DNA of 42,761 nt from Phaeoceros laevis (Eukaryota; Anthocerotophyta; Anthocerotopsida; Notothyladales), in assembly GCA_049999765.1 (NCBI GenBank), contig JBNGIQ010005307.1, forward strand, positions 1-42,761, in the 5' to 3' direction. Below, piece by piece: positions 11,665-22,133 of the stretch. The notes beneath the pieces were generated by a model. The model ran no database searches. It worked only from the letters and a program-made list of their open reading frames with translations, and was not told where the DNA came from. Position 1 is the stretch's first letter; each line of letters starts with the position of its first letter. Position numbers and translations under genes: made by a program.

Positions 11665-11724
11665 GGTTTCGAAACCCCGGGCTCTTAAGAAGGGCGTTTT
11701 GGTTTCGAAACCCGGGCTCTTAAG
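11665..11724. repeat. Palindrome-bearing direct repeat beside the gap
   Basis: Two copies of ggtttcgaaacc(c)cgggctcttaag lie at 11665-11689 and 11701-11724. Each contains the perfect 12-bp palindrome ggtttcgaaacc and the palindrome cccggg. The end aagggttaag (11722-11731) is the reverse complement of cttaaccctt (11237-11246) on the other side of the gap. Confidence 0.85.
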
Positions 11725-11738
11725 GGTTAAGCTGGAGT

Positions 11739-11925
11739 CCCACATTTATATCTTATTCTATGGTAGCATTCACCATTTAAGCATTCACCATTTAAACCTG
11801 GCGTCACTCCTGATTCACTCCTGATTTCATGACTCAATAAGACCCACATTTATATCTTATTCTATGGTAGCATTCACCATTTAAACCTGGCGTCACTCCT
11901 GATTCACTCCTGATTTCATGACTCA
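11739..11925. repeat. Tandem duplication of about 83-98 bp, period 104
   Basis: Bases 11739-11836 recur at 11843-11925 almost unchanged (both begin cccacatttatatcttattc and end in tttcatgactca). The first copy has an extra internal 15-bp duplication of gcattcaccatttaa. Within each copy actcctgattc is itself partly doubled. Confidence 0.9.
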
Positions 11926-11967
11926 TTCTTATTGTAGACTACAATGTGGTCTCACACATATGCATGA

Positions 11968-12873
11968 TCATGCCCCGGAGGAGACGTTGGAAGAACTACC
12001 TTTACTTGGTCTTAACGATGAAGACCACTTTTGGAGCAAATGACGTATGTGTGCATCCATTCGAGTCCCTACCCCGCCCCATACAAGCATGTGGGGAATG
12101 TCTTGCAATCTGCCTCCCGTCACCTCGTGAACAGCTTTGAATCCCAGCCGATTGTAGTACCTAACTAGCTGCAAGCAACCACCACAATTGAACAACAAGA
12201 TGTGATGCTGCGGGCCGCTACAATGCTCTTGCACTCCATAACTTACCTTGCTGTGGTACTCAGGAGAATCGTTGATGGCCAGGAGCTCAGCCTTGGAGCA
12301 GGAGCAATCAAGCCCGTGGCGAACGGCAACTGCCCCTATGAAGAGTCCTACTCCTAACGTACTTGTTCTGTTTTGTGCTGACATCTTGGTCAGCCGGATC
12401 CAGTCCAAGTGAAGGATACTCCCTTTAAACCAAGGCAAGATGAAGCCTTCAGCTCGCCCTAAATCTGCTCCTGCCAGGCTGAGGGCCTGTACGCTAAAAA
12501 AGAGTCCAGAACTCTTTAGCTTCATCCTCAGTCCTTTCTCTTCTGCCGCTGCAACAATATCAGACATGGAGGGCAAATCCTCGTCGTCCTGACGGTTCCT
12601 AGCCTCTGCTGTTTCCCCAGACTGCTCACCTGGCACAGATGAAATGGCAGAGCTTACGACACCGCGCTGAAATGACGTTCTTCTGACTTCCAGTGTGTAC
12701 TTCATTCGTTGGAAGCTATTCCAAGGAGGGTAGGCTCGCTTGCCATGAGCACAGATTTTGCACCTGGCCCCTCTCCACGGCGGCCTTGGAGGCACAACTG
12801 ATGGCTGCACAAACTTCCGAAGTGAAAACCTGCTCGCAGAGGGATGGACGGGATGTGTCGACGCCAAATCCAT
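11968..12873 (-). CDS. GNAT-family N-acetyltransferase-like protein with N-terminal targeting region
   Basis: The model has two exons, 12873-12247 and 12168-11968, for 275 residues. The 78-bp intron (gtaagt at 12246-12241, tgcag acceptor at 12169) has no stop and keeps the frame, so an intron-retained 301-residue form would also be open. Splicing joins SPEYHSK to LVRYYNRLGFKAV, the usual layout of the last strands and helix of a GNAT fold, where acetyl-CoA binds. Other family-like pieces are KGSILHLDWIRL and KAELLAINDS. The first 50 or so residues are rich in Ser, Pro and Arg and poor in acids, suggesting a plastid or mitochondrial transit peptide. Substrate unknown. The start codon faces the PPR gene across 439 bp. 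Confidence 0.8.
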   Translation of the reverse strand: MDLASTHPVHPSASRFSLRKFVQPSVVPPRPPWRGARCKICAHGKRAYPPWNSFQRMKYTLEVRRTSFQRGVVSSAISSVPGEQSGETAEARNRQDDEDLPSMSDIVAAAEEKGLRMKLKSSGLFFSVQALSLAGADLGRAEGFILPWFKGSILHLDWIRLTKMSAQNRTSTLGVGLFIGAVAVRHGLDCSCSKAELLAINDSPEYHSKVSYGVQEHCSGPQHHILLFNCGGCLQLVRYYNRLGFKAVHEVTGGRLQDIPHMLVWGGVGTRMDAHIRHLLQKWSSSLRPSKGSSSNVSSGA

Positions 12874-13312
12874 TATTGGAACGTTGCCATTGACGGTCTT
12901 TGTTTCACTACAGAAGCGTACAAGGAAGCAAGCAAGGGACTAGACTAATTAATCTACTGTTAATGGCGTAGGTGCAGGAGAATAACAATTCTAGTGTTTG
13001 GTTGAAGAGCGAGGCTAGGGCTGGTATTTGTTCGATCGTATTGCCGCCAGTACGCATCCATGGCGGGCTCAAAATGTTGCTTCTGCAGTTGTGCTCAAGG
13101 CTGGAAGAACCATGCCAGGGAACTGGTTGTAGTTGCTACAAGAAGCAGGAGGATAGAATCCGGTGGTAACTACGAGGAGAGGCACAATCAACTCCGGAAG
13201 GATACGCTTCAAACGCCTCAGAATGGCGGGGGAGCAGGCTAGACAAGGCAGCAGTGTCTTGCAGCTCTGCCACCCACGGGTGGTTCGCAGGAGATGATTT
13301 GTGCAGCTTGGG
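12874..13312. promoter_or_regulatory. Divergent promoter between GNAT-like and PPR genes
   Basis: The 439 bp between two opposed start codons must hold both promoters. No elements were identified with confidence and no coding sequence is supported. Confidence 0.5.
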
Positions 13313-16156
13313 ATGAAGTTTTCCTTGACAAAAGCTGTTCGCTTCCACAAGAGCACCCGGCGGCCCGATTTCAGGGCAAGAGGATATGATCTGTGCCTGA
13401 CAAATCAGTACACACCTTTGTGGGTGGATCTTCGGCCAGCCTCCCTGGGTTTGAAGGTATCGATTGGGGTGCGTGGGCAAGAAGGATCCTGTTCTGTCGG
13501 GTTTTGTAGATCGCTTGACGAACTTCAAACTCTGTGCAGGGGAGGACAACTGGACAAAGCTCTCGATTTTCTGGTCCACTTGGAAGAGCAGGGCATCATT
13601 CCGACAGTGAAGGCATATCTGTCGCTCTTGAATGCGTGCACCAAGAAGAAGGCCCTCGTTCAAGCTAAGCGAGTGCATGCTCATTTGGCCCATAACGGTC
13701 TGCAGTCAGTCACGTCGATTGGTGAATCTCTGGTGACCACGTTGGTAAAATGCGGTGGCCTCCACGATGCGGTCGAGGTGTTTCACACCTTGCCAGAAAG
13801 AACTGTTTTCTCTTGGACAGCCCTGGTGTCTGGCTACACCTTTGCAGGGCAGAGCCAAAGGGCTCTGAAAATGTATCTCCGCATGCAAGAGGAAGGCGTG
13901 GAACCAAACAAATACACGTTCGTCAGCCTGCTTAAAGCGTGTGGAAGCATATCCAACCTGGAAGTATGCAAGCGTATGCACGGTGAGGTTGTGAGGTTTA
14001 GGCTGGAAAATGATGTGTTTGTGGGCTCCTGTCTAGTTGACATGTATGGGAAGTGTGGGAGCACTGTAGATGCACGACATGTGTTCGATGGATTGTGTGA
14101 GCGGGATGTGGTGTTGTGGAATTCAATGATGGCAGCATATGCGCAGCAGGGCCAAGGTGAAAAGACGTTGGAGCTATATGAGCAAATGTTGGAGGAAGGT
14201 GTGAGTCCAGATCATAGGACCTTCGTTAGTGCACTTCAAGCCTGTTGTATGGTCGCAGATAGTGAAGTGGATGACCACCAATTGGAAGCGCTTGAGATGG
14301 GCAAGGCGATACATTCCGGTGCTGTGAGTAAGGGATGCGACTCAGACATCTTTGTTGGTAGCACCCTCATTAGGATGTATGGTAGGTGTGGGAGCATAAT
14401 GGATGCCCAGAATGCTTTTGATGGATTGTCGCAGCAGAATGTTGTGTCTTGGACTGTGTTGCTTGCTGCGTATGTACAGCAAGGAGACGGTGGAAAGGTT
14501 TTGCACCTGTACGAGGAAATGCGGAATGAAGGAGTAAGTCCGAACAGCCGAACTTTTGTGACTCTGTTGCAAGCATGTAGCATGCTTGCTGAGAGGGAGG
14601 GGTATACTCTGGATGAGCAACACACCGCAGTAGTCACTCTGCAGAAGGGGAAGGCAATTCATGCTGACGCAAGGAGGAAGGGCTGTGATTCAGAGTCCTT
14701 TGTTGCCAACACCCTGATCAGCATGTATGGAAAGTGTGCAAGCCTTGTGGACGCACAGAATGTGTTTGATGGGTTGGCTGCACGTGATCTTGTGTCATGG
14801 AACGTGATGCTTGCAGCATGTACCCAGCAGGATGAAGCAGCGAAGGCTTTGCAGCTGTATGAACAGATGTGGCGAGAAGGGGTAAGTCCGAACAGTAGGA
14901 CATTCGTGAGCGCTCTCCAAGCATGTGGCATGCTTGCGGACAAGGAAGAAGCAGTCCTGGATGGGCAGTATGTGAAAGTGTCGTCGTTAAAAAGGGGGAG
15001 GAGAATACATGCTGATGCTAGGAGGAAGCACTACGATTCAGATGTTTTTGTTGGCAACACTCTTGTCAGTATGTATGGGAGGTGTGGGAGCATTCGAGAT
15101 GCACATGATGTGTTTGACAGGTTGTCTCACCGGAGTGTCGTGGCATGGACTGCGATGCTTTCAGCATATGTCAAGGGGGGCCAAGGAGACAAGGCTTTGC
15201 AGCTTTATGAACAGATGCAGGTGCAAGGCGTGAGTCCAGATGAACTCACGCTCATGTCCATTGTACAAGCCTGCATCGATGCCGGAAGCTTGCACATTTG
15301 TAGGCAGATTCACCACAGTGTTCTAGCGGCAGGACATGAGCTGAGTCCCCTTTTGGCAACCACCCTTATCCACACATACGGGAGATGCTCAAGCATGATG
15401 GAAGCACAGAACGTGTTTGATTCACTTCAACAGGCCAATGTGGTGTCGTGGAATGCATTACTTGCTGGTTTTGCTCGGCAGGGAGACAGTGCAGCAATTC
15501 TGGAGTGCTACGAGAAGATGCGGCTCGCTGGTACTTCTCCAAACGGAATCACATTCCTTTCACTTCTTTCTGTGTGCAGTCATGCTGGGTTTGTCCATAG
15601 AGGTCTGCAATTTTTTGAATCCATGAGCAGAGACTTTGGCATAGCTCCCAGGATCGAGCACTTTGTCTGCATGGTAGACCTCCTTGGACGTGCAGGGCAC
15701 TTCACAACAATTGAGCTCCTGCTATCGACTATGCCAGTGCAACCTGACCTGGCCTTGTGGTCCTGTCTTTTGGGTGCCTGTCAAAAGCACGGCAAGGTAT
15801 TGTTAGGGAAACGGGCGTTCGATGGCGCAGTGCATCTCCAGCCTAAACATGCTTCAGCATACCTGTTGATGTTCAACATCTATGCTGATGCTGGGCTTTG
15901 GGACCACGCCCAGGAGGTGCAGGAGTTGATGCAAAAGGCAGGTGCTTCTAAGAAGCCTGGGCAGAGCTGGGCTGAGCACGAGCAGGAAGTGCGCACATTC
16001 ATGGTGGGCGACCGCACCTGCACAAAGCAGGAACATGTCTACGACCTGTTAGAAAAGGTAAGTTCAGAACTGCGAAGGATGAGGACTAATTCTGGGGAAA
16101 GTAGGAAGGGGTCGTGTAGTATGGCGCTGAGTCTTACACCAATCTGCATTCTTTGA
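13313..16156 (+). CDS. PLS-class pentatricopeptide repeat protein with E-type C-terminus
   Basis: One uninterrupted exon of 947 residues from the first ATG (13313). PPR proteins of this class bind organellar RNA one base per repeat and usually guide C-to-U editing in plastids or mitochondria. From about residue 60 the protein is a run of P, L and S motifs with the usual words: VFSWTALVSGYTFAGQSQRAL, GSCLVDMYGKCGS, VLWNSMMAAYAQQG and VVSWNALLAGFARQG. The end carries E/E+-like motifs (LWSCLLGACQKHG, AYLLMFNIYADAGLWDHA, KKPGQSWAEHEQEVRTFMVGDR) but no DYW deaminase domain, so any editing activity would need a DYW partner in trans. Residues 1-50 are Arg/Lys-rich and could target an organelle. Three successive L motifs carry similar insertions (see findings). 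The lack of introns is common for PPR genes. Confidence 0.95.
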   Translation: MKFSLTKAVRFHKSTRRPDFRARGYDLCLTNQYTPLWVDLRPASLGLKVSIGVRGQEGSCSVGFCRSLDELQTLCRGGQLDKALDFLVHLEEQGIIPTVKAYLSLLNACTKKKALVQAKRVHAHLAHNGLQSVTSIGESLVTTLVKCGGLHDAVEVFHTLPERTVFSWTALVSGYTFAGQSQRALKMYLRMQEEGVEPNKYTFVSLLKACGSISNLEVCKRMHGEVVRFRLENDVFVGSCLVDMYGKCGSTVDARHVFDGLCERDVVLWNSMMAAYAQQGQGEKTLELYEQMLEEGVSPDHRTFVSALQACCMVADSEVDDHQLEALEMGKAIHSGAVSKGCDSDIFVGSTLIRMYGRCGSIMDAQNAFDGLSQQNVVSWTVLLAAYVQQGDGGKVLHLYEEMRNEGVSPNSRTFVTLLQACSMLAEREGYTLDEQHTAVVTLQKGKAIHADARRKGCDSESFVANTLISMYGKCASLVDAQNVFDGLAARDLVSWNVMLAACTQQDEAAKALQLYEQMWREGVSPNSRTFVSALQACGMLADKEEAVLDGQYVKVSSLKRGRRIHADARRKHYDSDVFVGNTLVSMYGRCGSIRDAHDVFDRLSHRSVVAWTAMLSAYVKGGQGDKALQLYEQMQVQGVSPDELTLMSIVQACIDAGSLHICRQIHHSVLAAGHELSPLLATTLIHTYGRCSSMMEAQNVFDSLQQANVVSWNALLAGFARQGDSAAILECYEKMRLAGTSPNGITFLSLLSVCSHAGFVHRGLQFFESMSRDFGIAPRIEHFVCMVDLLGRAGHFTTIELLLSTMPVQPDLALWSCLLGACQKHGKVLLGKRAFDGAVHLQPKHASAYLLMFNIYADAGLWDHAQEVQELMQKAGASKKPGQSWAEHEQEVRTFMVGDRTCTKQEHVYDLLEKVSSELRRMRTNSGESRKGSCSMALSLTPICIL

Positions 16157-17647
16157 AAACAACACGGAGGTGGTGAGACACGGATGAGAAGTTGGTGAGG
16201 TTGGATATCAAAACAAATGAGCATCCTCTGCTAGAAATGAATATCCGGCTACACCTGCCACACAATACCCTCGTGCCCTGCCATACCAAGAACTGGTATC
16301 TTGCGACAAGGTGATGGCCTGCAGGTCAGAAAGCTCAATGCTGACAAAATGGAGTCTATATATATAATGCTGCAAGAAGTGTTCACGAAACATCTTTCGG
16401 CCATCCAAGGTTGGTGTCTCACCAGGACCAGGTCACCACTGGTGTCAGAAATCATGCCTATTATTATTTTCCCTTTCTCTTGCATGTTCTATGATCCTTC
16501 TGCTGCATGGTAGTAATAAGTGAAATACCAATCATAACACTTCCAGGGCCATCGGAGCACCTTCCGCTTTAACCTTATCATTTCAAGGTGTGGAACAGAA
16601 TGGAAAGAGCGTGGTCCATCATATCCTGATCTCCTGATCGTAATTGTATAGGCGGGTTCCCCAAATAATTCTACGACTAGAGTAGTGTAGGGACGTTTCT
16701 GCACCCCTATATGCGGACCGGTGGTCCGGTCACTCCGGTGAACAGGCTGGGTTCAAATTATGCACGCAAAGCGACAAAAGTAATGTGATAGTGATGTCAA
16801 CGACGGTCTGCTAGTCCGAACGACCGGCATTGACCTGATGGGCCAGGGGTTGCAGGTCCGTGTCCAAGTGGCAAACGCGTTCTGGCGAAGCGCCAGCTGT
16901 GCCCATCGCCGTACTAGTATAGCGCCCGCTAAACCTTTTGGGGATTTGGTTGTCCGTTGCGAATGCCGAGGGCCTGACGACTGACCCTAGCCTGGCGTGA
17001 CCTGACCCGGTCATTGCCCGTCGCCTCCTTCCTTGATTGCGGCATGGCACATTCTCCTGCTGCTCTACGCTGGGATTGAGGCGGGGGGATTGAACCTCCT
17101 TGCTGCTGTAGGGGAATCTCATGCAGCTTTCGAGACCGGCATGCAGGCAGACAGCTTCACTCGCCACTTTATAACGGCCAATTGGACGGCCCTGCCGTGT
17201 CTTACGGCTGCGGCCTCGTTCCCGATACGGCAGGAGGCTGTTTCCGTTTGCGCTTGCTGCTCAATCTGCTTGGAATTGTGAGCGGCTTCGATGCGGCTGC
17301 CAACCGCTCCTACCTCTGAGGCCGATTTTTGACAAGGATTAGGTAGGGCTTGGAGAGAATATGCGAGGTGCAAAGGAATGTCGTTCCCTGAATTCTTGGA
17401 GCTGAGGCTCATCCTCATGTCCTTGAGGAGCTGTCAATTTTTGCAACCTAGGAGGGGGTGAGAGCTGTGATGAGGATTATCCTCGGGTCGTGCAAGCACG
17501 GATAGGCGAGGCAACCTCTACCCGGGAGCTGCTGCTTCGCCCTCATGCCGTGCCTCGTTGTAGGGGAGAGCGGCTCCGGTGCGGGCGCGTAGGTCGTGTC
17601 GGTGCTGTCGTTGGTCCATCTGTAGGGAGGCAAAGGAGCCGCGGAAG
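16157..17647. other. 3' flank of PPR gene and upstream region of ARM gene
   Basis: About 1.5 kb with no supported gene. Open frames here are short, lack family similarity and overlap each other. The right end (17460-17647) is GC-rich and probably the 5' untranslated region of the ARM-repeat gene. Confidence 0.6.
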
Positions 17648-20600
17648 ATGCTGCGCACGCTTGCAACTATCCCGGAAGAGCCAGGGTCCGAGGCGCATGA
17701 GCTGGAGAAGCTCTCCATCTGCGAATTGCAACTCAGGCTGAGCACGGAAAGGGCGAGGCTTGCAGAGCTGCAGCCTGAGGATAGCGGGGTATCTGGGACC
17801 AGTCTTGTGTTGCACAAATGCGCTGTACGTGGCTGTATTTCTGAGCCTGCCGGCTTCGGTAGGGGCAGGCAGAGCCCTTTCCCAGAAGGATGTGGCGACG
17901 TCAGCAAGCCGGAGGGGTATGGTCTTGTGGCTTCTTCTGGAGATTGGAGGTTGGGTGCGGGGAAAAACGCCATGAAGAAGTCTTCGGCCCTGGCCGAGCA
18001 CTGGAATGTTGCACTTGGAGAATGGGACGATGAATCCATTGCACAACCGGCGGAAACCACTCCCAGCGGCGGAGGTGGGGTAAATGAGGTCGGAGGATAT
18101 CCACGTCTGGAATATAAGGTTGAGAGCGAGGAGGGGGCAGGGCCAATGACAAACACAGAGCCTACAAACCTTGAAGAAGAGTTTGAATTCAGGTTTGCCG
18201 CTGGCAGAGGAGACAGTCCTATTTCCTCCGAGAGGGAAGATTTTGTGCAACAAGGGGATGGCGAACGGTTACACAGTAGAGCAGGCAGGGGTGAATCAGA
18301 AGGCGACACTGCACATGGATTTGCTGAGGATGGAGGCCCGCTTGATGATTGGAGAATGGATGTCAAGGATGCGGGACAGTCAGAATTTGGGGAACCCACG
18401 AATACGGACTGGACAGACTTCCACATTCCAGACCTGCGCGCTGGAAACAGTTCCTGCTACACTGGAGCCAATAGTGGAGACGGAGCTGTCCGTGATGCCG
18501 CAGCTAGCAGGATCTGTGGCAGCGTCTTCTCCTCGGCTAAAGAGAGGGAGAAGCAAACGCAAGGCAGCTGCGAGGTTGCGGGGTTATGGCCCAAGAACAT
18601 GCAGCCTGACGTAGGTGGTCAAGACCTTAACCACCCATGTCAGACGTTTTTGGCAATTCCTCGACCGAACCTGGTTCCCGCTGGGAAGGTGGAGCCGTGG
18701 AGTCCCTCGGAGCTTACTCCTGGCCCGGAATCTTCGGGCGATAGTAGTCTGCTTGCGGCTTCGTTGCCAGAGGTGCAAGGAGAGGTTCTGTCAGCCTCTG
18801 CGCCTGACTTTTTTGAGCCCGTCCCGATAGCTGGGCAAGACATTGAAGGCGGACAGGCTGAAGAATGCCAAGATGATGTTCCAGAAGAGGGCTCATATGC
18901 TGGTGGGATGGACCGTGGCACTGCTGGCACTGGTTCGATCCAACGCGACAGAAGGGCCAGGGTCGCTCTGGGTAATCACATTGTTGTAGGGCACGTTGCT
19001 GATCTCGGCATAGGGGCTCAGCAGGGATGTTGCGATGGATTGGGTGAAACAACTATTGAAGAGGCGGGTTCAATTGTCCCAATCCAGGAGCTGAAGAAGG
19101 AGAACCAGGGTTGGCCAGTTGAGGGATTTGTTGGCGCGCCCTGTGAAGCTGTGCCTGTCTGCCTTCCACCACATGCATCCTCCCAGCACGATGAGACCTC
19201 CAAGCAAGATCAGAGTGCTCCAGCGGGTGTTCGAGTTCAAGTGTGCGGTGAGGTTTCCACTACTGGTGACGACCCTATGGCAGATGGTGTCTCGAAAGGA
19301 GTAGGATCCTCCTTTGGGAGCAACAGAGTGTTAGAGGACTCGGTTCTTCCAGTTCATCGAAGCGGAAATTACAGGGTTTCGGAGGTCCTGGTCTTAATGG
19401 TTGGAGATCCGTCTCCTGTAACGGATTGTCGTGTTTCCTGCAGCGGAGATCCGTCCCCTGCTTTGGATGATGATGGCCTTCTCAGCAGCTCTGCAACGGA
19501 CGATAAGCATGAAGTGCTAGCAGGGTCCGGAGTGCTGCAGTCCTCTGTCTCTCAGGACATTGTCCGGCAGGTGGCACAGCATAGGGCGCCCTGCATTCCA
19601 GATGATGTCAAAGACAATGAGGGAATCCTCAGCGACTCGCTTGTACAGTCGCTGACAGCGATGTCAGCGACTGGGGCTGCATACGTTACTAGTGAGTCTG
19701 TGCTGGACAGCGGTAAGAACAAGCCAGGTAACGGTGCTGGCCCAGTACTAGGTTCCGTTTCATTTCTCGTCAGGTAGCTTTGCTTTTGATATGGTTGAGT
19801 CCGGAAGTACACGATTGGCATGCCATGGTTAACCTTACATCACCCTCCGGAAAATTCTTCAGGACTTCCAACCCCTGGAGAGTACACCACACTGCTCAAG
19901 AAAGAAGGAAGGAAGATCCCGTCTCCTGCAACGGGAAATGGTTCATCAAAAAACCCGGAATCTGCAAATGGCGAAAGTTTGCGAGGGGGTGATGACGAGG
20001 CAATGGCCCCAAAATTCTTGCCACCACATCCGCGCTCTCCTCTGCTTGACATGCAGGACAGGGTGTCTTTCGGGGTAATAGGACACACAGCATCGGATTT
20101 GAGGAGTGATACAACTGAAGAACTGGGTGAAGTGACAGGGCTGGTGGATGCACTGGTAAGTGACTCCTTGGAAGCCCGGTGTTTGGCAGCTGAGAAAATT
20201 CGCATTCTTACCAGATACAATGCCAAGGCAAGAACAAGAATGGGACAAGTCGACGCGACGGACAGGAGTGGCAGGCATGGTCTTATTCCCGCTCTCGTGG
20301 CATTTCTCCCGTCTCTCCATTATGATCAAGTGGACCAGCCACCGCCTCCAGCCTTGAGGAAGGCTCAGGAGATGGCTGCTTGCGCTCTTCTCAACCTGGG
20401 CATCAACAACGACAGAAACAAGGCAGCGATTGTTGCTGCCGGCGCAGTGCCAGAATTGGTGGAGCTGTTGAGGGGGAATGCCGGTGCCAGGACCAAGGAA
20501 GCTGCCGTCGGGGCTCTCCTGACACTGTCCTGCCTGCAGGAAAACCACGCCCATATGGGCTCAACTCGAGGAACTATAAGCCAGCTGGTTCACGTTCTTC

Positions 20601-21451
20601 GTCGAGGGACCAAACAGGCTTGCAAAGATGCCCTCACGGCTTTGAACAATCTTACTGCTTCCATGAGCAACAGGCAGCGGATGGTTAGAGCTGGAGCCGT
20701 CCGGGCACTCACGCGGTTGCTGGCAACAGGTGACTACGGAGAGTCCCCCCAGCCAGATGATCCACTGATCCAGGATGCCATCATCGGGGAGAAATGCGTA
20801 GCTCTGCTATACAACTTGTCGTTCTCTAAGGAGGGCCGTGAGGCAATCCTCAATACCAACGGAACACTGGCTGTGCTGTGCGAAATGTTGGATTCCGAGC
20901 TCAGCACGGTAAAAGAGAAGGAGCACGCAGCTTCAACACTGTGGAACCTGTGCATCAACAGTGCTTACCATTGCCAGCTTGTGAAGGAGGAAGGTGTGAC
21001 TCCAGCTCTGATCGCATTGTCGGTAGAGGGATCTCCCAGGGCTCAAGAAAAGGCTCGTTTACTCCTGACCCAACTGTCCAGCATTTGTGATACGCGAAGT
21101 AGCTGGCAAGAGCATGGGTCAGTGAGGAACCGCACCGCTGGGTCTCTACCAAGGCAACTGGAACTCGCCTTAGCTGATGACGGCTACTTAGCAAGCGAGT
21201 CTGAAAAATCGTTGGAAAATTCCAGCAGCCCATCAGATTCCCTGTGCTCCACTCCTGCAAGTCAACCGCTTCGGATGCAGTGGTCGGGGCCGGAGGTGCA
21301 TCACAGTGCCCCCTTGGAGCGTCCTTCAACTCAGAACCGGAAGGCAGGGATCAAGAGATCTGTCTTTTCGAGTTTGCTGAAACACATCAACCCGCTGGCA
21401 CGACATAATCGTTCAGCAAGTTCACTAGTTCCTTTTGGGCGCAAGTCGTAG
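17648..21451 (+). CDS. Large armadillo-repeat protein with long disordered N-terminal region
   Basis: Two exons, 17648-19712 and 19863-21451, give 1217 residues. The donor is gtaaga at 19713 and the acceptor attcttcag ends at 19862; the phase joins VLDS to GLPTPGEYTTLLKK. A second donor (gtaacg, 15 bp further on at 19728) is in the same phase and would add five residues. Residues 1-690 are acidic, Gly/Ser/Pro-rich and low in hydrophobics apart from a short amphipathic start (LEKLSICELQLRLSTERARLAEL). At about 770-1100 lie armadillo repeats: ALVSDSLEARCLAAEKIR, AACALLNLGINNDRNKAAIV, AAVGALLTLSCLQENHAHMG, CKDALTALNNLTASMSNRQ, GEKCVALLYNLSFSKEGREAI and AASTLWNLCINSAYHCQLV. The repeats resemble those of plant U-box/ARM proteins, but no U-box is visible. 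A Ser-rich basic tail ends SLVPFGRKS. ARM repeats bind partner proteins; the specific role is unknown. Confidence 0.85.
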
Positions 21452-22133
21452 CTAAGGAAATTGTGGCCGAAGATATTGTGCTGTACTTTATGGTTGCTGC
21501 GCTCCTGCATGTTGCCTTCTGTAACCTCTCATTGGAGCAGGAACTTGGTACTCAGAGAGGATTAGAGGAGCTCCATAAAGCGTATATTGCAGAGAAGCGT
21601 GTATGTTGAGGGATACCTAAAAGGATACTCTGGTAGTTCTTTCTTCCGACAATGGAAGAAGACCAAACGGCAGGCATCACCTCCTTTTCTTGCAGCAACT
21701 GCAAGTGTCCTCGTAAGGGGAGGAAATGTTGAGGGCAAAATGGTATAATGCATTAGCCCAAATCCACGATCAATTTGAGAGAATGGCATCAGATCACTGT
21801 ACATGAAAAAAAATTATATCGGGCCGCCTATGCCGGCTCTAGCTAAGCTACATTACACTTCGTCCAGTCCACAACTACAATACAAATCTGTCATGGAAGT
21901 AAATTCAAGCAATGACGTACTCAGTTACCACCATCCAAACAATAATTTAGAAATCGCGTCGGTAGATCTGCTATAAACCCTATAAGCGTATCTGGACTCA
22001 ATAGTCTCTCGACAGTGTCGACACCCGCTTACGAGGTCGGCTGTGGGAGAGACTTTGACGAGGACGAGAATTCCTCCTCCAATTCTTGCGTACCCTGGAA
22101 CCACAACAAGTATTCACAGCTGTGGAATTCATT
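21452..22133. other. Convergent 3' region between ARM and SLC1 genes
   Basis: The ARM gene (plus) and SLC1 gene (minus) end facing each other, so this 682 bp holds both 3' untranslated regions. No coding sequence is supported. Confidence 0.65.

Noticed and set aside
11231-11688. Long open frames through the N stretch on both strands
   Set aside because: They exist only because undetermined bases contain no stop codons.
13706-15233. Many minus-strand and shifted open frames inside the PPR gene
   Set aside because: They are shadows of a GC-rich repetitive coding sequence and show no domain of their own.
17518-18426. A 302-codon minus-strand frame opposite the ARM gene's first exon
   Set aside because: Ser/Pro/Leu composition is what the antisense of a Gly/Glu-rich gene gives; no domain and no splice context.
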